Of a stretch of DNA of 64,000 nt, positions 39,991-49,682 are shown in pieces (within the stretch, counting starts at the first letter, position 1; each line of letters starts with the position of its first letter). This DNA is from Streptomyces sp. ISL-66 (GTDB lineage Bacteria > Actinomycetota > Actinomycetes > Streptomycetales > Streptomycetaceae), in NCBI RefSeq assembly GCF_018614135.1, contig NZ_JAGGOW010000006.1:1-64000 (forward strand), read 5' to 3'. Both the position numbers and the translations under genes were made by a program. Below the pieces are notes generated by a model. That model had not been told where the DNA came from. It saw only the letters and a program-made list of their open reading frames with translations, and made no database searches.

Positions 39991-40436
39991 TTTTCATGCC
40001 CTTTACCCATGTGGGCATGCGGCGGCCGGGGTTCGGAGCCCCGTGCGTGAGCATGCGTGAGCGCCGGTCAGAGCAATTGACTCTGAACTACTGGCCGGCG
40101 CGGAGGGCGGCGGCCGACTCCAGGAGGCGTTTCGTTCCAGGCGATCAAGCACATCACCCGCAGCACCGGGTTCGCTGTACCGGTTGACCAGCAGGTGCAC
40201 CGGGATGCCCGTCTGCGCGTACGCGCTCGGGTTTCTCTTCCGGTCGCGTTTGCCGGCGTCTGTTTCGGAGTCGTCCCGCAGTGAGGGGAAGGATCGGGGC
40301 GGGCGCGTAGTTTACCTGCGCTGATGGATTCGTTGAGCGGGGTTTCCCCAGCCGGGGGTCCGGGCGGCAGACTGGGGTCGGGCCCGGCCCCGTCCCGCCG
40401 GTTCCGTCCCGTCGTACGAGGAAGCCGCTGACACCC
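39991..40436. other. Gene-free left flank of the Wadjet island
   Basis: 446 nt with no convincing gene. Positions 40129-40161 resemble 49889-49921 beyond att 3 (both read SF..I..ITR in one frame), which suggests decayed copies of the same former gene end. The jet promoter should lie in the last 150 nt; TAGTTT near 40307 is a weak -10 candidate. Confidence 0.6.
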
Positions 40437-42005
40437 GTGAGTGATGATTCCCTAGCCCCGCCCCCGGCTGTGCCGACAGGCTCCGTGCCCCCGGAGGAGG
40501 GAGACGAGGGTGCTTTTGGGATCGATGCCTTCACCCTCGACGACCGGCTGCGGCTCTTCCACTTCGCGGCTGCCGAGAAGCGTCACGAGTACCTGTGGCT
40601 GCTGCGTGCCTTCGAGAGGGGCCGGGTCAACTATCAGGTGCTGCTTCACGCTTCCGACGTGGCCGCCCTGGTGGGCAGGCTGGTCGCGGACCATCCAGGG
40701 GCGGCCGTGGGCGACGTGCAGCCGCTGCTGGACGCGCTCGCCGAGTGGCGTGTCCTGGAACGCAGTTACGACGGGACGCGGGCGGCGAACCTGGCGGAGT
40801 ACCGCAACCGGCACTACGTGTACCAGTTCACTCAAGCCGGATACCGGGCCTACCGGGCGGTGGAGGACGTGCTCGGTGCCTCCATCGAGGACGCGCAGCT
40901 CTCCCGGCTCGTCTTCCCCGACATCCTCGCCGACCTGGCCTCGCTTGCCGAGGCGAACGCCGCGGGCGACGCCGAGGAGGTCTATCGGAAGCTGGGCCGC
41001 CTGGACTCCGTGCTGAACGAGATGGCGCAGCGGGCTGCCCGCTTCTATCTGATGCTCGGCGACCTGGCGCGGACCAACGACACCCGGCCCGAGGTGTTCC
41101 TCGCGCACAAGGACGCGCTGCTCGCGCACATGCGGGACTTCACCGCCGAACTCGGGCGCTACGCCCCGCTGCTCGCCGAGGCGGTGGAGAAGGCCGCGGC
41201 CAGCGGCGTGGACCGGATGGTCGAGTACGCCGCGGAGGCCGACGAGCGGCTCTTCCGGACCCCGGCCGCCCGTCTGGACGACTGGCGGCGGCGGTGGGGC
41301 GGCATCGTGCACTGGTTCGGGGAGCGCGAGCACAGCGAGGCCGAGCGGCTGCAGGACGCCACGGTCACCGCGATCCGCTCGGTCCTCGCGCTGCTGCGGC
41401 GCGTCACCGAAGCGCGGCGCGGCGGAGTCAGCCGGGAGAGCCAGCTGCGCCACCTCGCCCAGTGGTTCACCTCATGTGTCAGCGAAGACGACGCGCATGC
41501 CCTGTTCCAGGCGGTGTTCGGGCTCGGTGCGCCCCGGCACATCGCCGTCCCCTATCCGGACCCCGAGCTGATCTCCGGGCGTACCTCGTGGTGGGAGGCC
41601 GAGCCGGTGGAGCTGGCCCGCACCCTGGTGCAGTCCGGCCGCACCCCTGCCCTCAAGGGGCCGGGACGGATCGAGCGCAATGACGCCGAGCGGGCTTGGC
41701 TACGGGCCGCGCAGATCAAGGAGCAGGCCGAGCGCCGGGGGGCGGCGCTCTCGCTGGCCCGAGACGGCGCGTACGGCAGGGTCCTGGACGAGGCCGAGAC
41801 CCGCGCACTGCTCTCCCTGATGGACGTGGCGCTCGCCGCGCGGGTGCCGGTCACCCGGGGTGTCGCGGGGCCGACGGCCTCCGGCTCGGCGCAGGGGGTG
41901 CGGCTCACCCTCCTTCCGACGGGGCCCGAAGAGGCGTTCACCACGGTGCGCACCGTGCGTGGCGACCTGCACCTGGACGGACTGCGCCTGGAGGTCACCG
42001 AATGA
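40437..42005 (+). CDS. jetA: Wadjet type II protein JetA (DUF2397/TIGR02677)
   Basis: 522 residues from GTG 40437. In the Wadjet complex JetA is the kleisin-like subunit that bridges the SMC-like JetC heads. Family-like segments are DRLRLFHFAAAEKRHEYLWL, RQYVYQFTQAGYRAY-like HYVYQFTQAGYRAYRAVEDV, and the C-terminal RLTLLPTGPEEAF. Winged-helix and helical stretches suit a kleisin. It opens a four-gene ATGA/GTGA-coupled operon in the order DUF2397, DUF2398, SMC, DUF2399, which is diagnostic of the actinobacterial four-gene set. Wadjet limits transformation by closed circular plasmids. Confidence 0.9.
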   Translation: MSDDSLAPPPAVPTGSVPPEEGDEGAFGIDAFTLDDRLRLFHFAAAEKRHEYLWLLRAFERGRVNYQVLLHASDVAALVGRLVADHPGAAVGDVQPLLDALAEWRVLERSYDGTRAANLAEYRNRHYVYQFTQAGYRAYRAVEDVLGASIEDAQLSRLVFPDILADLASLAEANAAGDAEEVYRKLGRLDSVLNEMAQRAARFYLMLGDLARTNDTRPEVFLAHKDALLAHMRDFTAELGRYAPLLAEAVEKAAASGVDRMVEYAAEADERLFRTPAARLDDWRRRWGGIVHWFGEREHSEAERLQDATVTAIRSVLALLRRVTEARRGGVSRESQLRHLAQWFTSCVSEDDAHALFQAVFGLGAPRHIAVPYPDPELISGRTSWWEAEPVELARTLVQSGRTPALKGPGRIERNDAERAWLRAAQIKEQAERRGAALSLARDGAYGRVLDEAETRALLSLMDVALAARVPVTRGVAGPTASGSAQGVRLTLLPTGPEEAFTTVRTVRGDLHLDGLRLEVTE

Positions 42006-43468
42006 GTACGCGCGTCGCCGAGAACGTATCGGCCCTGGAACTGGCCGATTACCAGAAGGCCGTACGTCTCGTGCTGCGACATCCGCTGATCACGCCGGTG
42101 TACCCGGACGGCGGCGCGCTGGCGACCGTGCGGCGCTGGGCAGAGCAGTTGCGTACCGATCTGATGGAGGTGCTCGGCTACCGGCTGATCACCACCGCCG
42201 ACACCGCCCGCCTCCAGCGCGCACAGGACCAACTGGACCCCACCCGACCCGCGCTCAGCCGGTCCGGTCGCCCCTTCGACCGCCGCCGCTACGCCTACCT
42301 CACCCTTACCCTGGCCGCGCTGGGCCGGCACGGCGCGCAGGTCGCGCTCGGCGAACTCGCCGACGCCGTCGCAGCCGACGCCGCCCGCATCGACGGGCTC
42401 GGCCTGGACACCGGCCGCAAGCACGACCGGGACGCCTTCGTCGACGCCGTCAGCTGGCTCACCGAACGTGGCGCGCTGCGCCTGGCCGACGGCTCGGCCG
42501 CCTCCTGGGTTTCCGATCCGGAGCGGGCCGAGGCGCTGTACGACATCGACCGGGAGGTGCTCACCGCCGTCCACCAGCCCACCCGCGTCCTCCAGCACGT
42601 CACGTCGGTGACCGCGTTGCTGGACTCCGCGGGTGCGCGGAGTCTGTCCGAGGGGCGCCGGGCCCAGCGGCTCTCCGCGTCCCGGCGGGCGAGGCGGCTG
42701 GTCTTGGAGCACCCGGTCGCCTACTACGCCGACGCCGACCCCGAGCTGACCGGCCAGCTGCGTGCGCCCGCGCTCGCCGAGGACCTCACCCGCCTTACCG
42801 GTCTCACCGTCGAGCGGCGTGCGGAGGGCATCGCCCTGGTGGACACCTCGGGACGCCTCTCCGATACGCGGTTCCCAGGCGGCGGCACCGTCGCGCAGGC
42901 CGCCCTGCTGCTCGGCGCGCGGATCAGCGAAGCCGCGGCGCGCACCGGGCGGCACGCGCCCGAGTTGCTGCCCGCGCCGAGTGCCGCCGAACGCCTCGCG
43001 GACCGGGCCGGCCGGATCGACCTCGCTCTCCCCGCGCAGGGTGTGTTCGAACAGGCCACGGCAGATCGGGAGGATACGGAGGAAGAGACGGAGGGGGAGA
43101 ACGGGGGGTCGGCCGCCCTGGAGGTCCGCTACCCCTTCATCACCACCTCCTGGCTGCGCGCCCGGACCAAGGAGATCACCGAGCAGTACGGTGCCGGGTT
43201 CGCCGCCGACCTGCGCGGCGACCCCGACCGGCTCCTCGACGAGGCCCTGGACCTGCTGGCCGCCATGTCGCTCGTCGTGCGGGTGGTGGGCGGGGTTCTC
43301 GCGCTGCCGCTGCTGGCTCGCTACCGCGGGGTGACGGCTGAGGTGAAGGCGCGCCCCCGCGTTCGTACCACCCAAAGCTCCGGGAGCACCGGGAGCACCG
43401 ACAGCCCCGAAGCAGGGGCACCCGACGCCCTGTTCCCCGCAGACGACGTGAAGGATCCCGCCCAGTGA
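42002..43468 (+). CDS. jetB: Wadjet type II protein JetB (DUF2398/TIGR02678)
   Basis: 488 residues from ATG 42002, overlapping the jetA stop by 4 nt. JetB is the KITE-like subunit that binds the kleisin. Family-like stretches are LADYQKAVRLVLRHPLITPV, RRWAEQLRTDLMEVLGYRL, RRYAYLTLTLAALGRHGAQV and RARRLVLEHPVAYYADADPE. The C-terminus is a winged-helix-like segment (SWLRARTKEITEQYGAGFAA) and a disordered Ser/Thr/Gly tail. It probably works only within the JetABC motor. Confidence 0.9.
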   Translation: MSTRVAENVSALELADYQKAVRLVLRHPLITPVYPDGGALATVRRWAEQLRTDLMEVLGYRLITTADTARLQRAQDQLDPTRPALSRSGRPFDRRRYAYLTLTLAALGRHGAQVALGELADAVAADAARIDGLGLDTGRKHDRDAFVDAVSWLTERGALRLADGSAASWVSDPERAEALYDIDREVLTAVHQPTRVLQHVTSVTALLDSAGARSLSEGRRAQRLSASRRARRLVLEHPVAYYADADPELTGQLRAPALAEDLTRLTGLTVERRAEGIALVDTSGRLSDTRFPGGGTVAQAALLLGARISEAAARTGRHAPELLPAPSAAERLADRAGRIDLALPAQGVFEQATADREDTEEETEGENGGSAALEVRYPFITTSWLRARTKEITEQYGAGFAADLRGDPDRLLDEALDLLAAMSLVVRVVGGVLALPLLARYRGVTAEVKARPRVRTTQSSGSTGSTDSPEAGAPDALFPADDVKDPAQ

Positions 43469-46400
43469 GCACCCCGCCCACCGACCTCCAGCCCCGGTTC
43501 GTTCCCACCCGCGCCGGGATCGTCAACCTGTGGGACTACCGCGACGAGGAGTTCTCCTTCGCCGGTGGTTGGCTGGTGCTGCGCGGCCCCAACGGATCCG
43601 GCAAGACCAAGGCCCTCGAGGTGCTTTTCCCGTTCGTCCTGGACGGGCGGATCGACCCCAAGCGGCTCAACCCGTTCGCCGCCGAGGACCGCACCATGAA
43701 GTCCAACCTGCTCTTTCGCGGGCAGGAGGGTGCGCTCGGCTACGTATGGATCGAGTTCACCCACCGCGTCACCGGGCAGGCCGTCACCTGCGGCATCGGC
43801 CTGCACGCCCAGAAGCACCGGGACACCCCCGCCCGCTGGCACTTCGTCGCTGACGGCCGCGTCGGCGAGGACTTCTCACTGCTCACCGACGACGACCGGC
43901 CGCTGACGAAGAAGCAGCTGGCAGCCGAACTCGCCCCGCTGAGCGCGGAGGTGGTCGCCTCGGCCACGGACTACCGCACCGCCGTCGACCAACGTCTGTT
44001 CGGCCTCGGCCGGGAGCGCTACGAACAGCTGCTCACGCTCATCCTCACGCTGCGCCGCCCGCAGCTCGCCAAGAACCTCGACCCGGCCAAGCTCTCCGAC
44101 ACTCTCACCGAAGGCCTGCGCCCGGTGGACGAGGACCTGATCGGTGAGGCCGCCCGCTCCTTCGACGACATGGAGTCCGTGCAGCGCACCCTGGAGGGCC
44201 TGGTCGCCGCCGACGAGGCCACCCGGTCCTTCCTCGCGGCGTATTCGACGTACCTGCGGGTCAACGCCCGCGTCGCCGCCGACAGGCTCAGCGCCCGGCG
44301 GGCGGAGAGTGGCGAGCGCGAACGCGCCCACGCCACGTCGGAAACGGAGCTCGACGAGGCCCGCGAGCAGCGCGAGGCGGCCGGAGCACGGGCAGACGAG
44401 GCCGAGTCCGCGCTCGCCGCGCTGCGCGCCCGCCTGGAGCAGCTGCGCTCTTCGGCCGCCTACCAGGCCGTCGAACAGCTCGCCGATCTGGAGCGCCTGG
44501 TGCGCACCTGCGAACAGACAGCCCGGCAGGCCACCGCCGAGCGTGAACGCCGCACCGCCGCCACCGGCCGGGCCCGCGCCGAGGCCGAACGTGCCGGGCA
44601 GGTGGCCGCCGAACTCGCCACCGCCGTCAGCGGCTCGGCCGCTGCTCTCGCCGACCACGCGCACCGCGCCGGCATTCCCTGGACTCCTGCCGACGCCGTC
44701 CCCTCCGTTCTTGCGACACGCGCCTCGGCCCGCGCCGCCGCCCGCCACGAAGGTGTACGGGCGGTACGGGCCGCCGCGGTACGCCTGCGGGACACCGAGC
44801 GCGGCCGGGACGCGGCCCGCGCCGGACAGGAGCGCGCCCAGGAGGCGGCCCGGGCCGCCGAGACGGAGGAGCGAGCGGCCCAGGACGCGCTCGGCGCCGC
44901 CCACACGCGGGCCCGGGAGGAACTCGGACGGTGGCAGGACCAGTACGGGCCGCTGCTGCCCGAAGGCGCCGCCGAGCTGCTCGCGCAGGCCCTCGACGCC
45001 GCCGCCGGACCGGATGGCCCGGAAGCCGGCACCCCCGCACTCACCGACCTGTTCACCGAGGCCACCGCCCCCGCCGTCCAGGGTCTGCGCGACCGGCTCG
45101 CCGCCCTGCGCGGCGAGCTCGGCACGCTGGAGGCCCGCCGGGCCGAGACCGAGGCCGAACGGACCCGGATCGCCGCCGAACACGACGACGCACCGCCGGC
45201 CGCCCGCGGCCGCACCGCCGACCGTGACGGCCTGGAAGGCGCTCTCCCCCTGTGGCAGCTGGTCGACTTCGCCGACGGCCTCGACGACACGGAACGCGCG
45301 GGCGTGGAGGCGGCCCTGGAGGCCTCCGGCCTGCTCGACGCGCTCGTCACCGCCGATGAGCCCCCCACGGGTGACGGCGACGGATACTTGCGCGCCACCA
45401 CCCCCGTCGACGGACCCAGCCTTGCCGACCTGCTGCGCCCCGAGACCGGTACGGTCATCCCGGCCGCCCGGATCACCGCCGTACTCAGGTCGGTCGCCGT
45501 CGCCGAGACGGCGGGCGCGGCCACCACCGTCTGCACGGACGGCCGCTACGCCGCCGGAATCCTCATCGGCTCCCACAGCAAACCGCACGCCGAGTACGTC
45601 GGAGCCACCGCCCGGATGCGCCGCCGCGCCGCACGCATCGCCGCCTGCGACGCACGCCTGGCTGAACTGGCTTTCCAACTAGATGAGTTGGAGCAGGCCG
45701 GGTCCCGTTGCGAGGAGAGCCGACAGGAGTACGACACTGCCCGCGCCGCCCTGCCCCGCGCCGCCGCCCTCGCCCCGCACCTGCGCGCCCTGGACCGCGC
45801 CGTCGCAGCCCTGCGCGCCACCCGCGCAGCCGCCGATGCCGCCCAGTCCGTCTATGACGAGACGCAGGCCGCCTGCGCGGTCGCCCTACGTGCCCTGCAT
45901 CGCGCCGAGTCCGAGCATGGCGTCACCGTCCAGGACGCCGACGACACCGAGTCCGCCACTCGCGCCTTCGAACGGGAGGCGGGCGAACTGGCCACCCGGC
46001 GTCGAGAGCACACCAGGCAGACCGAGACCGCCACCGCCGCCGTGGACCGGCTCACGGCCGCCGCCGAGGACGAGGAGGCCGCCGCCGAGGCCGAACGCGC
46101 CGCCCGCCGCCGCCACGCCGAGGAGGCCGCCGGGCTCCAGGCGCTGCGCGAGGCCGTCGGCGCCGAGGCGCAGCAGGTCATGGCCCGCGTCGAGGAGACC
46201 GAGAACGACCTGGAGACCGCCGGGCGGGAGACGGACGCCGCCCGCGCCGCCAAGGATGAGGCGATCGGCTGTCTGGCCGCCGCCGAGGCCCGCCGCACCG
46301 CCGCCGCCGAAGCCCTGCGGGTGGCCGTGACCGAGGAGAAGGACACCGCCCGCGGCCTGGCCCCGTACGCGGCCCGCGAGCTCCTCGACCTCCTGCGCTG

Positions 46401-47574
46401 CCCGCCCGGCCTGGCCTGGCCCGCTCAGGAGGCCGACTGGACGGGCGAGTGTCTGCCGCCGGCGGCCGTGACCGTCCACGAGGCGATCCTGAACGCCACC
46501 CGTGAACTCGCGCCCACCGAGTCCAGCGTCAAGCAGTCGGTCACCCGCCTCACCACGGCCCTGGAGGACCTGCACGCCCATCTCGCCGCCGCCGGGCAGG
46601 ACTACCAGCCCGCCTGGGACAGCTCCAGCGGCGTCATCACCGTCACCGTCGCTGACGAACAGGGCCCGCTGCCCATCGCCTCCTTCGCCGAGAAGATCGC
46701 CTCCCACCGCCGTGACCAGGCCGAACTTCTCTCCGACTCCGAGCAGCGCATTCTTGAGGACGCCCTGCTCACTCGCCTCGCGCAGCAGATCCACGACCGC
46801 ACCGTCGACGCCCGCGACCTGATCCGCCGCATGAACACCGACATGCGCGAGCGCCGCATGTCCTCGGGCACCACGGTCGGTGTCAGCTGGCTGCTCGCCG
46901 ACGGGCTCGACGACGAACAGCGTGCCGTCTGCGCCCTCCTGGACGCCGACGCCGCCCGCCTCGGCCCCGAGAAGCTGGCCCGCATGCGCACCCATTTCGC
47001 CGCGCAGATCAAGAACGCCCGCGCCCGGCAGCGCGAGACCCCCTACCGGCAGCTGCTCGGCGAGGTCCTGGACTACCGGCGCTGGCGCCAGTTCGCCTTC
47101 CAGCTGGTACGTCCCGGCGGTGACGAGGAACGCCTCACCCGGGCCCGGCACAGCCGCCTCTCCGGCGGCGAACAGTCCGTCTCCCTGCACCTGCCGCTGT
47201 TCGCCGCCGCCCACGCCATGCTCAACTCCGCGCACCCTGACGCCCCGCGTCTGCTCGCCCTCGACGAGGCATTCGCCGGCGTCGACGACACCGGGCGCGG
47301 GGAACTCATGTATCTGGCCGCCCAGTTCGACCTCGACCTGTTCATGACCGGATACGACCTGTGGGCGGTGCACAGCGCGGTGCGTGCCGCCGCCCACTAC
47401 GACCTCGCGCACTCCGCCGTCGACCACACCGTCTCCGCCCTGCTGCTCCTGTGGGACGGCGAGCGCCTGCACGCCGACGACACCGGCACCCTGGGCAGCA
47501 TGCTCGGCTCACCGGGCATCCGCTCCGTACGCCGACAGGACCGGCGGGAACAGGAGGCCCAGCTTGTCGACTGA
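43465..47574 (+). CDS. jetC: Wadjet type II SMC/MukB-like ATPase JetC (TIGR02680)
   Basis: 1369 residues from a GTG overlapping the jetB stop. The N-terminal ATPase half has Walker A GPNGSGKT (41-48). Long coiled coils rich in Ala, Glu and Arg lie between about 270 and 1100, around a central hinge-like region. The C-terminal half has the ABC signature RLSGGEQSVSLHLPL and Walker B RLLALDEAFAGVDD. It is the loop-extruding motor that senses small circular DNA. The full length and intact motifs suggest a working protein. Confidence 0.93.
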   Translation: MSTPPTDLQPRFVPTRAGIVNLWDYRDEEFSFAGGWLVLRGPNGSGKTKALEVLFPFVLDGRIDPKRLNPFAAEDRTMKSNLLFRGQEGALGYVWIEFTHRVTGQAVTCGIGLHAQKHRDTPARWHFVADGRVGEDFSLLTDDDRPLTKKQLAAELAPLSAEVVASATDYRTAVDQRLFGLGRERYEQLLTLILTLRRPQLAKNLDPAKLSDTLTEGLRPVDEDLIGEAARSFDDMESVQRTLEGLVAADEATRSFLAAYSTYLRVNARVAADRLSARRAESGERERAHATSETELDEAREQREAAGARADEAESALAALRARLEQLRSSAAYQAVEQLADLERLVRTCEQTARQATAERERRTAATGRARAEAERAGQVAAELATAVSGSAAALADHAHRAGIPWTPADAVPSVLATRASARAAARHEGVRAVRAAAVRLRDTERGRDAARAGQERAQEAARAAETEERAAQDALGAAHTRAREELGRWQDQYGPLLPEGAAELLAQALDAAAGPDGPEAGTPALTDLFTEATAPAVQGLRDRLAALRGELGTLEARRAETEAERTRIAAEHDDAPPAARGRTADRDGLEGALPLWQLVDFADGLDDTERAGVEAALEASGLLDALVTADEPPTGDGDGYLRATTPVDGPSLADLLRPETGTVIPAARITAVLRSVAVAETAGAATTVCTDGRYAAGILIGSHSKPHAEYVGATARMRRRAARIAACDARLAELAFQLDELEQAGSRCEESRQEYDTARAALPRAAALAPHLRALDRAVAALRATRAAADAAQSVYDETQAACAVALRALHRAESEHGVTVQDADDTESATRAFEREAGELATRRREHTRQTETATAAVDRLTAAAEDEEAAAEAERAARRRHAEEAAGLQALREAVGAEAQQVMARVEETENDLETAGRETDAARAAKDEAIGCLAAAEARRTAAAEALRVAVTEEKDTARGLAPYAARELLDLLRCPPGLAWPAQEADWTGECLPPAAVTVHEAILNATRELAPTESSVKQSVTRLTTALEDLHAHLAAAGQDYQPAWDSSSGVITVTVADEQGPLPIASFAEKIASHRRDQAELLSDSEQRILEDALLTRLAQQIHDRTVDARDLIRRMNTDMRERRMSSGTTVGVSWLLADGLDDEQRAVCALLDADAARLGPEKLARMRTHFAAQIKNARARQRETPYRQLLGEVLDYRRWRQFAFQLVRPGGDEERLTRARHSRLSGGEQSVSLHLPLFAAAHAMLNSAHPDAPRLLALDEAFAGVDDTGRGELMYLAAQFDLDLFMTGYDLWAVHSAVRAAAHYDLAHSAVDHTVSALLLLWDGERLHADDTGTLGSMLGSPGIRSVRRQDRREQEAQLVD

Positions 47575-48838
47575 CCAGCCGTCCCCGCCGTCATACACCG
47601 AACTCCAGGAAGAGGGCTGGCAGCGACTTCTCGCCGCTGCCCGCCGCCGCCTGGAGCGCACCGGCGGCGTCCTCGACGGCGACATCGGCCTCACCGCCCC
47701 CACCGAAGCCGAACGCCGCACCGTCATCGGCGTCACCGGCCGTTATCGACCCGAAACCGCCAAGCGCCTCACCGTCCCCCTCGCCGACCTCGACGCCTAC
47801 CTTCACGGACGCTACGAAACCGGCCTGCTCAAGACCCTGGGCGGGCTGCACGGACCCCTGCGCGACCGGCCGGCCGAGCGCGCCGACGAGGCGTCCGCCC
47901 GCGCGCAGGCCCTCGAAGCCGCCCACGCCTCACCCCTCGCCGCCCTGGACTGGTACCCGGCCTGGCTGGAACAGATCGCCGTCGACGGCACCCTCACCCG
48001 CCTCCTGCGGCGCGGCGACGGCGGCCTGCTTCAGGCAGCAGCCCGCGTCCTGGAGAAACTCCCCGGGGTATGCGGTGACGCCGACCGGGGCCTGCTCCCG
48101 CTGCCCGTCCTCGCGGAGTGGGCCACCGGAGACACCAAGGCCCTGCTGCCGGGCGGCCCCCTCGAACAGCTCGTCCTGCGCGCCGTCGCCCAGCGCGCCT
48201 CGGCAGGCGGAGCCGGACCGGGCCATGTTCCCCGTGACCGGGCCGGACGCCGCACCCTGTGGGAGAGCGCCGGAGCCGTCGCCGACGACCTCGCCAGTCA
48301 GGTCCTCGTCCTCAACATCGGTGCCCGCGGCGACGACGTGGTGTGCGACTGGCTGCGCGATGCCACCAGCTTCGGCATCCCCTTCCGCCTCACCCTCCAC
48401 CAGCTGACAGCCGCCGACGTAGTCCCTGCCGCCCGCGAGATCCACGTCTGCGAGAACCCGGCCGTGCTGCGTGTGGCTGCGGCCGAGCTCGGAGATCGCG
48501 CGGGGGCCCTGGTCTGCACCGAAGGAATGCCCTCCGCCGCCTGTCACAAGCTCCTCGCCGACGCCGCCCGGTCCGGCGCCCGCCTGCACTGGCGCGCCGA
48601 CTTCGACTGGACCGGCCTGCGGATCACCGCCGCCGCCGTGGAGCGCCACGGTGCCCGGCCCTGGCGTATGAGCGCCGTCGACTACCGCAGCGCCCTGGCG
48701 GGAGGCGAGTCCACTCCGCTGACCGGACCGCCCGCCTCCAGCCCCTGGGACCCCGTCCTCGCTTCCGCCTTGAGGGAGTCGGGACAGGCGGTCATGGAGG
48801 AACGACTGCTGCCCGAACTCCTCTCGGACCTCGGCTGA
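47564..48838 (+). CDS. jetD: Wadjet type II nuclease JetD (DUF2399, Toprim)
   Basis: 424 residues from a TTG at 47564 with AGGAGG 6 nt upstream, overlapping the jetC end by 11 nt. The N-terminal DUF3323-like region (ELQEEGWQRLLAAARRRLER, TGRYRPETAKRLTVPLADLD) is followed by the C-terminal DUF2399 Toprim domain. Its catalytic Glu is probably in HVCENPAVLRVA and its DxD in RADFDWTGLRI. JetD cuts the DNA once the JetABC motor has reeled in a closed circle. All expected motifs are present. Confidence 0.92.
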   Translation: MSTDQPSPPSYTELQEEGWQRLLAAARRRLERTGGVLDGDIGLTAPTEAERRTVIGVTGRYRPETAKRLTVPLADLDAYLHGRYETGLLKTLGGLHGPLRDRPAERADEASARAQALEAAHASPLAALDWYPAWLEQIAVDGTLTRLLRRGDGGLLQAAARVLEKLPGVCGDADRGLLPLPVLAEWATGDTKALLPGGPLEQLVLRAVAQRASAGGAGPGHVPRDRAGRRTLWESAGAVADDLASQVLVLNIGARGDDVVCDWLRDATSFGIPFRLTLHQLTAADVVPAAREIHVCENPAVLRVAAAELGDRAGALVCTEGMPSAACHKLLADAARSGARLHWRADFDWTGLRITAAAVERHGARPWRMSAVDYRSALAGGESTPLTGPPASSPWDPVLASALRESGQAVMEERLLPELLSDLG

Positions 48839-48965
48839 CGCGCGTGGTACCGGTAGGGCGCCGGCGAAGTCGGGCCCCGGCAGGTCCAGCGTGCCGGACG
48901 CGCAGGGACAGTACGCTGAACCCAGCGGGATCCGGCCCGCCCGCATGGTGTCCAGGAGGTGCGTC

Positions 48966-49532
48966 ATGACTGCCGAGATGGCAGCCCCTGCGTGGATGCA
49001 CGAACAGATCACGGCGGAGCAGTACGACTCCTGGTCCGAGGAGCAGTGTGCGGGAATCGAGATCGTGGACGGGATGGTCGTTGTGAGTCCCAGTGCGTCC
49101 AAGCGCCACAACCGACTGGCTCGGATCCTGGCGAACGTTCTGGACGCCGCCGCGGGGCCGGACTGGAACGCCGATACCGACTTCGACGTCCGGCTTCAGG
49201 ACGTCCCGCTCACCAATCGACGTCCCGATGTCGTCGTGTATCGCGCGGACACGATCGACATCACACCCACCCGTCCGGAGCACGTGCTGCTGGTTGTCGA
49301 GGTTGTCTCACCGGGCTCGGAGACCACCGATCGGATCGTGAAGACGGACCAGTACGCCAAGTCCGGCATTGCCTTCTATTGGCGGGTGGAGCAGGCCGCG
49401 ACCGGCGTCCCCCTCGTGTACACCCATGTTCTCGACCATGCGACCAGGGCCTACCGGGACGGGGACGTATTCACCGGTGTCGTCAAGGTGTCGGCTCCCT
49501 TCCCGGTGCAGGTCGACCTCGGTCAGATCTGA
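48966..49532 (+). CDS. Uma2-family endonuclease-like protein
   Basis: 188 residues from ATG 48966 with AGGAGG 6 nt upstream. The Uma2/DUF820 pattern is complete: VDGMVVVSPSASKRHNRLAR, RRPDVVVYRAD (catalytic Asp), LLVVEVVSPGSETTDRIVKT (E-V) and YAKSGIAFYWRVE, a PD-(D/E)XK fold. The family is common in Streptomyces and cyanobacteria with no settled biological role. It is separated from jetD by 127 nt and inside the att-bounded island. Whether it takes part in defence is unknown. Confidence 0.88.
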   Translation: MTAEMAAPAWMHEQITAEQYDSWSEEQCAGIEIVDGMVVVSPSASKRHNRLARILANVLDAAAGPDWNADTDFDVRLQDVPLTNRRPDVVVYRADTIDITPTRPEHVLLVVEVVSPGSETTDRIVKTDQYAKSGIAFYWRVEQAATGVPLVYTHVLDHATRAYRDGDVFTGVVKVSAPFPVQVDLGQI

Positions 49533-49569
49533 GGAAGCCCTGCTTGCGTGAGCGGTGCGTGAGCGGACG

Positions 49570-49649
49570 GGGTGGCACAGGGTGGATTGGGTGGCACGCG
49601 GGGGCCGGGCCGTACCTTCCTGGCCTGGGGAAACAGGATTTGGTGGCAC
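49570..49649. repeat. Direct repeats beside att copy 3
   Basis: GGGTGGCAC occurs at 49570-49578 and 49589-49597, and TGGTGGCAC at 49641-49649, all in the same orientation and ending 34 nt before the att core. Short direct repeats flanking a core are typical of integrase arm-type sites, so these could be remains of the attP arm of the island's original integrase. Confidence 0.5.
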
Positions 49650-49682
49650 GGCCCGGCACTGGGCAGGATGATCTTGTGGGGC

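Noticed and set aside
43465..47574. Chromosomal SMC, SbcC or MukB
   Set aside because: The flanking DUF2397, DUF2398 and DUF2399 genes in one coupled operon define Wadjet type II; chromosomal SMC has different neighbours.
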